Shown here: positions 7,662 through 15,437 of the stretch, in pieces | Position numbering within the stretch: position 1 is the stretch's first letter | Layout of the letters: every line of letters begins with the position of its first letter | NCBI GenBank assembly: GCA_012317185.1 | Contig: CP048838.1 | Coordinates: forward strand, 2,480,001 to 2,544,000 | DNA length: 64,000 nt | Source: [Clostridium] innocuum | Lineage (GTDB): Bacteria; Bacillota_I; Bacilli_A; Erysipelotrichales; Erysipelotrichaceae | Reading direction: 5' to 3' | Translations under genes and position numbers: made by a program | Notes under the pieces: generated by a model | Database searches by the model: none | Told to the model about the DNA's origin: nothing | What the model saw: only the letters and a program-made list of their open reading frames with translations

Positions 7662-9356
7662 CTAACTGAAGAAGCTCACAGCATCCACTTCCCACTCATC
7701 AAGGGCAGACTTCACCCTTCGAAAGACCTCACGAATATGCTGTGGCTGTTCCTGCTGCAGCGCTGCTTCGAATTCCTCCAGCAGGGCGGCAATCCGCATA
7801 CGTTTCTCTCCGATGCTTTCAGAATACATGCGCTCTCCGCGTTCCAGCAAGTGCCGGTATACCTCTTTTTCCTGTGATGGCAGCTTATATGCCTGCAGCT
7901 CCCGCAGGCGCTGATGAACCTCCTCCTCGCTCATCCGGTTCATGCGGTTCTGTATCACGACACGACTTGCGCTCTCTTCATGGAAGGTATTTGTTTCCAC
8001 CTCCAGAAGTCCGTTGATATCATAGGTAAACCGGACGGAAATCGGCTGATATTCTTCGCTTGTCTTAGGTACTTTTATACGCACTGTCCGCACGACCAGA
8101 TTGGCTGCCGCTTTGCGGTGCTCCCCCTGCAGGATCGATGTTTGCAGCTCTCCGCTTGTGCTGCGATAGGAAAACATGCGGTTTACACTGCAGGGTAAGG
8201 CCGTGTTGCGTTCAATGATCGGTTCCATCACATAATCCCTCGCTCCATCATCGTAAACAGCCAAACCGAGTGTGAATGGACAGATATCACTCAAGAATAC
8301 ATCCCGTATATCCGAGCAGCGCTCCTTGATGCCTCCCGCTGTCCCACAGCCGATTGCAATAGCCTGATCCGGCTCATGCACCAGTTCTACATCCCGCTTC
8401 AGCAAAAACTCCAGATACTGTATAACAACCGGCATACGACAGCTGCCGCCAACCAGAATGACCTTCTGCAGCTCCTGCAGGGATATCTCAGAATCCTTCA
8501 GCACCCGCTCCAGCGGTTTTTGCATGCGCTGTAAAAGAGGCATACAGATAGCTGTCATTTTCCCGCGGTTTAATTCCATACAGCAGTTTTTCTGATGCAG
8601 GAAAAGCTGCAGGCTGTATTCCTTACGGACACTCAGCAGCATCTTGGCCCTTTCCACCCCGGTTTTCAAAAGTGCCAGCTCCTGCGGGAGCAGCTCCTTT
8701 CTCTGCAACCCGTTTTCTTCAAGAAAGCAATCCATGATTGCTTCATCAAAATCACTGCCGCCCAGATGGTTATCCCCGCTGATGGCCCGTATTTCCACGA
8801 CATTATCAAAAGCCTCGACAATGGAAATGTCCAGTGTTCCTCCACCGAAATCCACAACGAGCGCAAGCATATCCTCTTCCGTTTGCTGGATGTGCTGGGA
8901 TAAGGCTGCCGCACTGGGTTCATTGATGATACGCTCCACGCGGATACCGGCAAGCTGTCCGGCAATTTTGGTTGCCCAGCGCTGATCATCATTGAAATAG
9001 GCCGGAACACTGATGATTGCCTCCTCAATCCTCTCATTCAAGAATACACTGGCATCCTCCACCAGCTTGCGAATCACCATGGCGCTTAAATCCTGCGGAT
9101 AATACGTTTTTCCATGGACCGTATACACCGTATCCGTTCCCATGCAGCGTTTGAACTCCGCAAAGGTCAGTGAAGGATGCGTATGCAGCCGCTGCTTAGC
9201 CCCCTCCCCAACCAGCACCTCTCCGTTTTCCAGAAAGCTGACAACAGAGGGTGTCAGATAGCTTCCAAATGCATTCGGTATCAATATCGCTTCCTTCCCT
9301 TTCCATACACAGGCCAGTGAATTGGTTGTGCCCAGATCAATCCCAAGTATGGACAT
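7662..9356 (-). CDS. HscC-like Hsp70 chaperone
   Basis: Cytosolic ATP-dependent chaperone of 564 aa, shorter than DnaK (about 610-640). It begins SILGIDLGTTNSLACVWK, and then LIPNAFGSYLTPSVVSFLEN closely follows the E. coli HscC N-terminus. The ATPase motifs are ISVPAYFNDDQR, INEPSAAALS, VVDFGGGTLDISIVE and VILVGGSCRMPVV. The substrate-binding beta domain (about 375-490) is followed by a truncated helical lid. AAGGAGG precedes ATG 9356 by 8 nt. It is the middle gene of a three-gene operon with a SUKH-domain membrane protein upstream and a J-domain protein downstream, so it is probably a dedicated rather than the general Hsp70. HscC is my family call from motif similarity. Confidence 0.85.
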   Translation of the reverse strand: MSILGIDLGTTNSLACVWKGKEAILIPNAFGSYLTPSVVSFLENGEVLVGEGAKQRLHTHPSLTFAEFKRCMGTDTVYTVHGKTYYPQDLSAMVIRKLVEDASVFLNERIEEAIISVPAYFNDDQRWATKIAGQLAGIRVERIINEPSAAALSQHIQQTEEDMLALVVDFGGGTLDISIVEAFDNVVEIRAISGDNHLGGSDFDEAIMDCFLEENGLQRKELLPQELALLKTGVERAKMLLSVRKEYSLQLFLHQKNCCMELNRGKMTAICMPLLQRMQKPLERVLKDSEISLQELQKVILVGGSCRMPVVIQYLEFLLKRDVELVHEPDQAIAIGCGTAGGIKERCSDIRDVFLSDICPFTLGLAVYDDGARDYVMEPIIERNTALPCSVNRMFSYRSTSGELQTSILQGEHRKAAANLVVRTVRIKVPKTSEEYQPISVRFTYDINGLLEVETNTFHEESASRVVIQNRMNRMSEEEVHQRLRELQAYKLPSQEKEVYRHLLERGERMYSESIGEKRMRIAALLEEFEAALQQEQPQHIREVFRRVKSALDEWEVDAVSFFS

Positions 9357-9373
9357 GAGCGCGTCCTCCTTTC

Positions 9374-11875
9374 TCAGTCATTCCATTCAACTCCTGTATC
9401 AACATCAAAGGGGCCGTAGCCCACAGAACCATAGGTATCCGGCTTTACCCTGATGCCGTTTTTATGCTTTTCACTGTAGAGCATATAATTTTTCTTATCC
9501 TTTGTCGCAAGCAATCCCCTGTATTCCATAGGCTCCCCGTCCTCCTTCAGCTCTACAATACGCACATGCAGAAAATCTCCGTGGAGAAATTTCCTCTGCG
9601 TAACATCATAGATGCGGTCATAGCTCCTGTTATTATATTCTCTTACGGCAAGCAGTGAAGAATAGGTCGGCTCGCTTTCCTGAAAAGGTTGCGTGAAATA
9701 CAGGGCTCCATCACTGCTGCGCAGCTGACAATTCCCGTCATTGCCCTTGCATACCACCTGATAATCGTAATTCAAATTTTCATCCCATATCATTTCCTGA
9801 TTGGATACAAGAATGGAATTGATGATGAAAAGGACAATACCTCCCAGCACAACAGCACAGACGGCAAACAGCACCCGCTTTTGCATACGACTCATCTGCT
9901 TTCTCATTTCTGGCTGCGGTCTGCATATCTGTCCGTCTTCCTCCTGTCTTTGGGAAACCCCCGGATCTGTATCGGATTGCGTCCGTGTCAAGGTTGGCTG
10001 ATTCGTTTCCTTGATGCTCCATACACCGCAATGCTGAACAAGTGTATACCTAGATTCTTTTTTCAAAAGAGCAATGCAGGCCGTAATATTTCTTGTGACC
10101 AGCAGACAGCAGCCCTCTATACCCGGCTCATACCGCATAAGGGTGAGTCCGAGCGTCTGCAGCTGTTTCGCAAGCTCTAAAAGCGTATCTTTCGCCACAC
10201 CGGGCTCATGCAGCTGTTCCCAGTGCTGCAAGGATGGATGAAACAGCTCTTTATAGTAACCTCCCATGCAATAGCGAAGGGCAGCAAGCAGCTGTGCTGC
10301 CGCATCACTTCGCTCAGCATAAACACAGCAGGTTTCCCAGTTTGTCAGAAGGTGCTGCAGCTTTTCACAAGCATAATCCTGCTCGTCAAAGCGATCGGTT
10401 ACGCGAATTCCCTGCATACGCAGACTGCGTACAAAGGCAGGCTCCGCGAGCCCGTTTACAGCGACCTGCTTCAGATTTCCAAACTGCTTCAGCTCACGCT
10501 CCTTCACGTCCGCGATATCAAACAGGGAATACTCGCCGTCCCACTCCAGCATGATCTGTCCATAAATCTCATTTCCTCCATCCAGTGTCAGAGATTCCAC
10601 ATGCTCTGCCAATGCCACGGGTATCCTTAGCTCCTTGAAATAACGAAGCGCATACAGCAAGGGACCGTGATAACGGAAATCCCCTTCCGGATCCACATGC
10701 AGTTCATACAGTTTGTCATAAAGCTCAAAGGAAGGAAGAAGCTTCTGCACATACATCAGCTCCTCTATTACAGCAAGGCGGAATGCAAAGGTGTCAAAAT
10801 GCAGGAAGCCCTCTATACGCGGCTCTGCCTCTTCCATGAGTTGTTGCACACTTTCTGCCTTATCCGCTGCCATCTCCCCCTCCAGAAATACATCCAGCGG
10901 GCGCTTTTGTACACGTGCATCCTGACTGTCATCGTCCAGCCTGCAAATATATACCTGTGTGAGTGCAGCCGATGGCTGGAGTACATCAATATGCGATTGC
11001 ACCTGCATCATAAAATGAAAGAAATCACTGCTCAATGCATGAAAACGGGGAATATTGTCGTGCGCGTAAAAGAAAACCCCGCCATAGCCATTTTCACGAA
11101 TACGCAGCACGATATGGTTGCCAAAGGCATCCCCTGCAATACAAAGATAGCCCTGTTCCAGCAGTTCTGTAAACCATAGGCACCTTGACATAGCAGGAAA
11201 GCCTGTATCCCCCTCATGAAAGCCGTAAAACTGATCCAGACAATATACGGTTTCCCCTGCATTCTCCATATAGAAATATGTATCCGTTGCAGCACCTCCG
11301 TTGTAGCGAATCAAAAAATCACGATAGCAGGCAGGCAGAAGGATTTGCAGTCTGGCTTCAAATGCAGCAACCTGCTGTTCAATTTTCTGTTGTAAAAGAG
11401 GCTTAAGATACAGCCTGGTTGCATATAGAGGTGCCTGCTCTGTGAACAAAACCGGTTCTTCCGACTGCGGACTGTCCAAAGCAGCTTCCACACGCTCCTG
11501 CCTTTTGCATCGCAGAAACGCTTCCCTGTCCATAGAGGGAATCAGAAAGCCATTCTCTGCATCGTGCACAACCGCCTCCTGCATCACTGCGGATATAACA
11601 ACACCGGACAATGCCTCCTGCAGGGCATCCAGCATACAGCACCAGTGGGCTGCCGCTGTATATGCTGTTTCACTATCTGCTATTCGAATATGCTCGCTAT
11701 ACAGCAGTGGCACTTCAAAGCAGCGAAACAACGGCAAAGAGCAGGAATCCCCGTTCCATGAAGAGAGCTGTTCCTCTGGGATGCGGTATGCGTCCAGAAT
11801 CACACGAATCCTCTGTTTTTCTTCTGTACTGAGCGGCTGCTCTCTTCGCAATTCATATGAAAATATCGTATCCAT
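9374..11875 (-). CDS. Large SUKH (SMI1/KNR4)-domain membrane protein
   Basis: 833 aa. Residues 160-295 look like a SUKH/SMI1-KNR4 domain: LPACYRDFLIRYNGG, YLCIAGDAFGNHIVLRI, then GGVFFYAHDN and HALSSDFFHFM. Residues 350-500 (YFKELRIPVALAEHVESLTL and ELKQFGNLKQVAVNGL) resemble domains often found with SUKH proteins, possibly of the DUF6892 type. One transmembrane helix lies at about 667-691 (LFAVCAVVLGGIVLFIINSI), leaving a predicted external tail of about 140 residues. SUKH domains occur in toxin-immunity proteins and as protein-interaction modules. No toxin gene is adjacent. First gene of the hscC-like operon; the SD GAGGG precedes ATG 11875. The function is not known. Confidence 0.7.
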   Translation of the reverse strand: MDTIFSYELRREQPLSTEEKQRIRVILDAYRIPEEQLSSWNGDSCSLPLFRCFEVPLLYSEHIRIADSETAYTAAAHWCCMLDALQEALSGVVISAVMQEAVVHDAENGFLIPSMDREAFLRCKRQERVEAALDSPQSEEPVLFTEQAPLYATRLYLKPLLQQKIEQQVAAFEARLQILLPACYRDFLIRYNGGAATDTYFYMENAGETVYCLDQFYGFHEGDTGFPAMSRCLWFTELLEQGYLCIAGDAFGNHIVLRIRENGYGGVFFYAHDNIPRFHALSSDFFHFMMQVQSHIDVLQPSAALTQVYICRLDDDSQDARVQKRPLDVFLEGEMAADKAESVQQLMEEAEPRIEGFLHFDTFAFRLAVIEELMYVQKLLPSFELYDKLYELHVDPEGDFRYHGPLLYALRYFKELRIPVALAEHVESLTLDGGNEIYGQIMLEWDGEYSLFDIADVKERELKQFGNLKQVAVNGLAEPAFVRSLRMQGIRVTDRFDEQDYACEKLQHLLTNWETCCVYAERSDAAAQLLAALRYCMGGYYKELFHPSLQHWEQLHEPGVAKDTLLELAKQLQTLGLTLMRYEPGIEGCCLLVTRNITACIALLKKESRYTLVQHCGVWSIKETNQPTLTRTQSDTDPGVSQRQEEDGQICRPQPEMRKQMSRMQKRVLFAVCAVVLGGIVLFIINSILVSNQEMIWDENLNYDYQVVCKGNDGNCQLRSSDGALYFTQPFQESEPTYSSLLAVREYNNRSYDRIYDVTQRKFLHGDFLHVRIVELKEDGEPMEYRGLLATKDKKNYMLYSEKHKNGIRVKPDTYGSVGYGPFDVDTGVEWND

Positions 11876-11899
11876 CCAATCCCTCTTTCTTTGTCTTAA

Positions 11900-11929
11900 A
11901 TTTTACCATAGCCTGCACCATCTTCACAA
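11900..11929 (-). promoter_or_regulatory. Promoter of the SUKH / hscC-like / J-domain operon
   Basis: On the minus strand TTGTGA (11924-11929) and TAAAAT (11900-11905) are 18 nt apart, with an extended -10 (TGG before TAAAAT). It ends 25 nt before ATG 11875. No CIRCE repeat (heat-shock operator) is seen here. Confidence 0.7.
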
Positions 11930-11961
11930 CCTCTTATAGTCAACTTTCCAAAAGCAAATAA

Positions 11962-11989
11962 GAAAAAGCAGCATACCCTCGTACACTGC
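11962..11989 (-). terminator. Intrinsic terminator after nrnA
   Basis: The hairpin GCAGTGTAC-GAGG-GTATGCTGC has nine pairs, two of them G-U, followed on the minus strand by TTTTTCTTATTT. It closes the smc-ftsY-ylxM-ackA-nrnA transcript. Confidence 0.88.
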
Positions 11990-11996
11990 CTGTTTT

Positions 11997-12947
11997 CTAT
12001 TCGTTTACACGCTCACAAAGCTCCTGCAGCAGCTCCTGTATCGTTTCCTCATACAAACCTTTTACTCCGCAGGCAAAGCGATGTCCGCCGCCCTGATACC
12101 GGTTTGCGATATCATTGATCGTGCGGTTCTTGGAACGAAGACTGCCATTGTAAATACGTCTGCCGTTTTCATCCCGTTCTTTTTCCGTGAACAGCGCCCA
12201 TGCTTCAAATTCATCCACGCCGCCAAGCACAAACACCTTTTCCTTTGCTTCGTTAAAGGTAAGCTGAAAACGCTCATAGTCCTCGCGGTTAATGATCATA
12301 TAGGCAACATGTCCCTCCAGCAGGGAAACATTGCTGCGGATATAGTTTTCAAAGCGATAGAGCCGATAGGAGGTGGAGAAATTATCCTCGTTGGCTTTTT
12401 TTACATCCACGCCCATTTCCAGCAGATAGGCTGCCGTACGCAGCGTTCTCGGCTTTATGGTCGCAATGGAAAAGCGAAGGGTATCCGCAATAATGCCGCC
12501 GTACAGATATTGTGCACAGGTTGCTGACAGCCGCAGCTGCTTCTGTTCAAACATATAGGCCAGCATTTCACACGTTGCCCCGAACAAATCCTCGACAACC
12601 TCCACATCCGCAAAGCTCTCAACGACGATGTGGTGATCGATTTTCAGGGTACGTACCGCCTTACTCCAGCGATCATCATCCACACGGGCACCGTTTGCCG
12701 TATCCAGAATGATGGCAAGAGAGGCAGCGACGGTTTCATCAGGGACAACGTCCATCTGCGGAAACAGGGACTGCTTGCTGCCGGCATCCCTGCCCAGCGC
12801 ATACACCTGCTTTTGCGGATATGTTTCCTGTATCCACTGCTTCAGTCCAAACTGTGCACCAAGGGCATCCGCATCGGGAGACACATGGCGGTAAATCGTA
12901 ATGATATCATACTGTTCGACAAGCTCAAATAAAATGTCGGTATTCAT
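11997..12947 (-). CDS. nrnA: DHH-family phosphoesterase, NrnA-like (oligoribonuclease / pAp phosphatase)
   Basis: 316 aa. NrnA-type enzymes degrade 2-5 nt RNA oligomers and dephosphorylate 3'-phosphoadenosine 5'-phosphate in the cytosol using Mn2+. The DHH domain shows RHVSPDADALGAQ (motif I), LDTANGARVDDDR (motif II) and KIDHHIVVE (motif III). The DHHA1 domain ends with GGGHRFACGVKG, the substrate-binding glycine-rich loop. Length matches Bacillus NrnA. The gene starts 2 bp after the ackA stop, so the two are translationally coupled. It is the last gene of the smc operon, with a terminator just downstream. Confidence 0.92.
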   Translation of the reverse strand: MNTDILFELVEQYDIITIYRHVSPDADALGAQFGLKQWIQETYPQKQVYALGRDAGSKQSLFPQMDVVPDETVAASLAIILDTANGARVDDDRWSKAVRTLKIDHHIVVESFADVEVVEDLFGATCEMLAYMFEQKQLRLSATCAQYLYGGIIADTLRFSIATIKPRTLRTAAYLLEMGVDVKKANEDNFSTSYRLYRFENYIRSNVSLLEGHVAYMIINREDYERFQLTFNEAKEKVFVLGGVDEFEAWALFTEKERDENGRRIYNGSLRSKNRTINDIANRYQGGGHRFACGVKGLYEETIQELLQELCERVNE

Positions 12948-12949
12948 AA

Positions 12950-14143
12950 TTACGCAATCAGACGGTATGTATCACGGGCAATCATGAGTTCCTCATTTGT
13001 CGGAATCAGCCATACCGCTACCTTACTTTCCGCAGTGGACAGCAGGACTTCCTTGCCTCTTGTCTTTCCATTCAATACTTCATCCAGCTGGATACCGAAT
13101 GCCGCTGACAGACGGTCACAGATCATTTTACGCATGTTGGTGTCGTTTTCACCGATTCCTCCGGTAAAGACAATGGCATCCGCACCACCAAGCTGTGCGT
13201 AGTAGCCGCCGACAACATTGATGACACGGTTTACATATACCTCTGCTGTCAGAAGTGCTGCCGGATTCCCTTCCTTGCAGCCATCCTCGATGTCACGTGC
13301 ATCGGAGCTGATGCCGCTGACACCAAGCATACCGGACTGCTTGTTCATGATATCATCCATTTCATCCGGAGTTGCACCAGTCTTTTTCATAATGTATGTT
13401 ACGATTGCAGGATCGATGTCACCGCAGCGTGTCCCCATCATAACACCCGCAAGCGGTGTGAAGCCCATGGAGGTGTTGATGGATTTACCACCGTCAACTG
13501 CTGTAATGCTTGCTCCGTTTCCCAGATGACACGTAATGATTTTCGTATCCTCCACCTTTTTGTTCATCAGCTCTGCGCAGCGCAGGGACACATACTTATG
13601 GCTTGTTCCGTGAAAGCCGTAGCGGCGAATCTTGTATTCATCATAATACTTCATCGGCAATGCATAGATATAGGATTCCTTCGGCATTGTGGAATGGAAT
13701 GCCGTATCAAACACAAAGACGTGCTTGCAGTTAGGCAGATTATTTTTAAATGCATTGTATCCGACAAGACCTGCCGGGTTATGCAGCGGTGCCAAATCGT
13801 TTAAGGAAGCAAATTTTTCTACAACGTCTTCCGTTACCGGTACACTTTCCTTAAAAATTTCCCCGCCGTGTACAGCACGGTGTCCCGCACCGGTGATTTC
13901 ATCCAGACTGTTTACAATCTTATACTCCACCAGCGCTTCCAGCAGCATACTGACTGCCTTTGTGTGATCCGGAATCGGCAGTACCTTCTTAATTTTTTCT
14001 CCGTTCACCTTGATGGTAAAGATGGCATCCTCAAATCCGATTTTCTCAACAATTCCGCTTGTCAGAACCTCCTCGCTCGGCATTTCAAATAACTGAAACT
14101 TTAATGATGAACTCCCTGCGTTCACTGAAATAATTTTTGACAT
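12950..14143 (-). CDS. ackA: Acetate kinase
   Basis: 397 aa, normal length. It converts acetyl phosphate and ADP to acetate and ATP, the main substrate-level phosphorylation step of a fermenter. Signature motifs are ISVNAGSSSLKFQLF at the N-terminus and RRYGFHGTSHKYVS and CHLGNGASITAV in the nucleotide-binding core. IVFTGGIGENDTNMR follows near the C-terminus. TAGGAGG precedes ATG 14143. pta is not next to it. Instead it sits between ylxM and nrnA in the smc-ftsY operon, an unusual place for this gene. Confidence 0.97.
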   Translation of the reverse strand: MSKIISVNAGSSSLKFQLFEMPSEEVLTSGIVEKIGFEDAIFTIKVNGEKIKKVLPIPDHTKAVSMLLEALVEYKIVNSLDEITGAGHRAVHGGEIFKESVPVTEDVVEKFASLNDLAPLHNPAGLVGYNAFKNNLPNCKHVFVFDTAFHSTMPKESYIYALPMKYYDEYKIRRYGFHGTSHKYVSLRCAELMNKKVEDTKIITCHLGNGASITAVDGGKSINTSMGFTPLAGVMMGTRCGDIDPAIVTYIMKKTGATPDEMDDIMNKQSGMLGVSGISSDARDIEDGCKEGNPAALLTAEVYVNRVINVVGGYYAQLGGADAIVFTGGIGENDTNMRKMICDRLSAAFGIQLDEVLNGKTRGKEVLLSTAESKVAVWLIPTNEELMIARDTYRLIA

Positions 14144-14158
14144 GTTATCCTCCTAAAG

Positions 14159-14473
14159 TCATTCTAAATTTTCTAGCTGTTCTACCAGTTTTCGTATCGA
14201 ATCGTTTCCGACTGTTTTCATTTTATCATAAATCCTGCTTCTTGTTTCATAATTTTGCACAAGATGCAGCTTTTTTTCGTATTCCGCAAGAATATGCGTG
14301 CTGCGCTTGATATGATCGTTGACAGCCGCACGGCTGATGTGCAGATTCTCCGCAATCTCGGAAAACGACAAATCCTCCTTGTAATACAGATTCAGGATTT
14401 CCCGCTGCTTCTCTGTCAGCAATTGTTCATAGGCATCCAGAAGCGCATTCATCCGTTCCATCTGATCAATCAT
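14159..14473 (-). CDS. ylxM: YlxM/p13-like DNA-binding protein (SRP-associated)
   Basis: About 104 aa. It has a sigma-70 region-4-like helix-turn-helix, LLTEKQREILNLYYKED followed by LSFSEIAENLHISRAAVNDH, and a helical tail. YlxM proteins accompany ffh or ftsY in Firmicutes and are linked to signal-recognition-particle function. The start ATG 14473 is chosen because the 25 upstream residues lie inside ftsY and the protein then begins MIDQMERMNALLDAY like its homologues. It overlaps the end of ftsY by 8 nt (ATGATTGA), with GAGGA 11 nt before the start. Here it follows ftsY rather than preceding ffh. Confidence 0.88.
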   Translation of the reverse strand: MIDQMERMNALLDAYEQLLTEKQREILNLYYKEDLSFSEIAENLHISRAAVNDHIKRSTHILAEYEKKLHLVQNYETRSRIYDKMKTVGNDSIRKLVEQLENLE

Positions 14474-15437
14474 GCTGTAAAATATCCTCGCACAGACCGT
14501 ACAGATAGGAATCAATATCAAACGGGCGCAGATCGTCCTCCTTCTCACCGAGTCCGATGTATTTTACCGGCAGTCCCAAAAGATCGCGTATCGCAATGAC
14601 GATGCCCCCCTTTGCCGTACCATCCATCTTGGTCAGGATAATACCGCTTACCTTCGTTGTTTCCAGAAAAATCTGTGCCTGTGAAATTCCGTTTTGTCCG
14701 GTTGTGGCATCCAGCACCAGCCACACCTCATGCGGTGCTCCCGGAATTTCCCGTTCGATAACTCTGCGCATCTTGCTCAGCTCCTGCATCAGATTTGCTT
14801 TGTTCTGCAAACGTCCTGCGGTATCCCCGATCAGATAATCCATGCCATGCTCCTTCGCATAGCGGCAGGCATCCACCAGTGCAGCACTCGGATCGCCGCC
14901 TTCTCTTCCCTTAATGCAGGTCACACCCAGACGGTCCGCCCATTTTGCCAGCTGGTCAATCGCGCCGGCACGGAAGGTATCCGCTGCCGCAAGTACAACG
15001 CTGCTGCCCTCTGATTGAAACAGCTTTGTCAGCTTTGCCGTCGTTGTCGTTTTCCCGCTGCCGTTGACGCCGACCATCAAAATGACCGTCGGACCATCTT
15101 CATTTTTATGGAAATCCTCGTCCTCAACACTGGCATACAGTTCATGCATAACCTCAATCAGACACTCACTGATTTCATCAAAGCTCTTCAGCTTCTGATC
15201 CATCGCACGGCTTTCGACCTCATCCACGATTTTCTGTGCTGTTTTAATGCCGATATCCGCTTCCAGCAGTACGACCATCAAATCCTCCAGAAACCCCTCA
15301 TTAACACCGGTAAAGCCAAGTGCCAGCTTCCGAATGCGTTCTGAAAACGACTTTTTTGATTTATCCAGACCGCTCAGATAGCGATCTCCATCCTTTTTGG
15401 ATGAAAATGTCTGCTTTAATTTTGAAAAAATACCCAT
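14466..15437 (-). CDS. ftsY: Signal recognition particle receptor FtsY
   Basis: 323 aa. It is the SRP GTPase receptor that docks ribosome-nascent chain complexes at the inner membrane. The N-terminal helical N domain lacks a long acidic A domain, as in most Firmicutes. The G domain contains VNGSGKTTTTAKL (G1), the DTFRAGA loop, IGDTAGRLQNK (G3) and LTKMDGTAKGG (G4), ending with YIGLGEKEDDLRPF. The start codon overlaps the smc stop (TAATG), giving coupled translation. Confidence 0.97.
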   Translation of the reverse strand: MGIFSKLKQTFSSKKDGDRYLSGLDKSKKSFSERIRKLALGFTGVNEGFLEDLMVVLLEADIGIKTAQKIVDEVESRAMDQKLKSFDEISECLIEVMHELYASVEDEDFHKNEDGPTVILMVGVNGSGKTTTTAKLTKLFQSEGSSVVLAAADTFRAGAIDQLAKWADRLGVTCIKGREGGDPSAALVDACRYAKEHGMDYLIGDTAGRLQNKANLMQELSKMRRVIEREIPGAPHEVWLVLDATTGQNGISQAQIFLETTKVSGIILTKMDGTAKGGIVIAIRDLLGLPVKYIGLGEKEDDLRPFDIDSYLYGLCEDILQHD

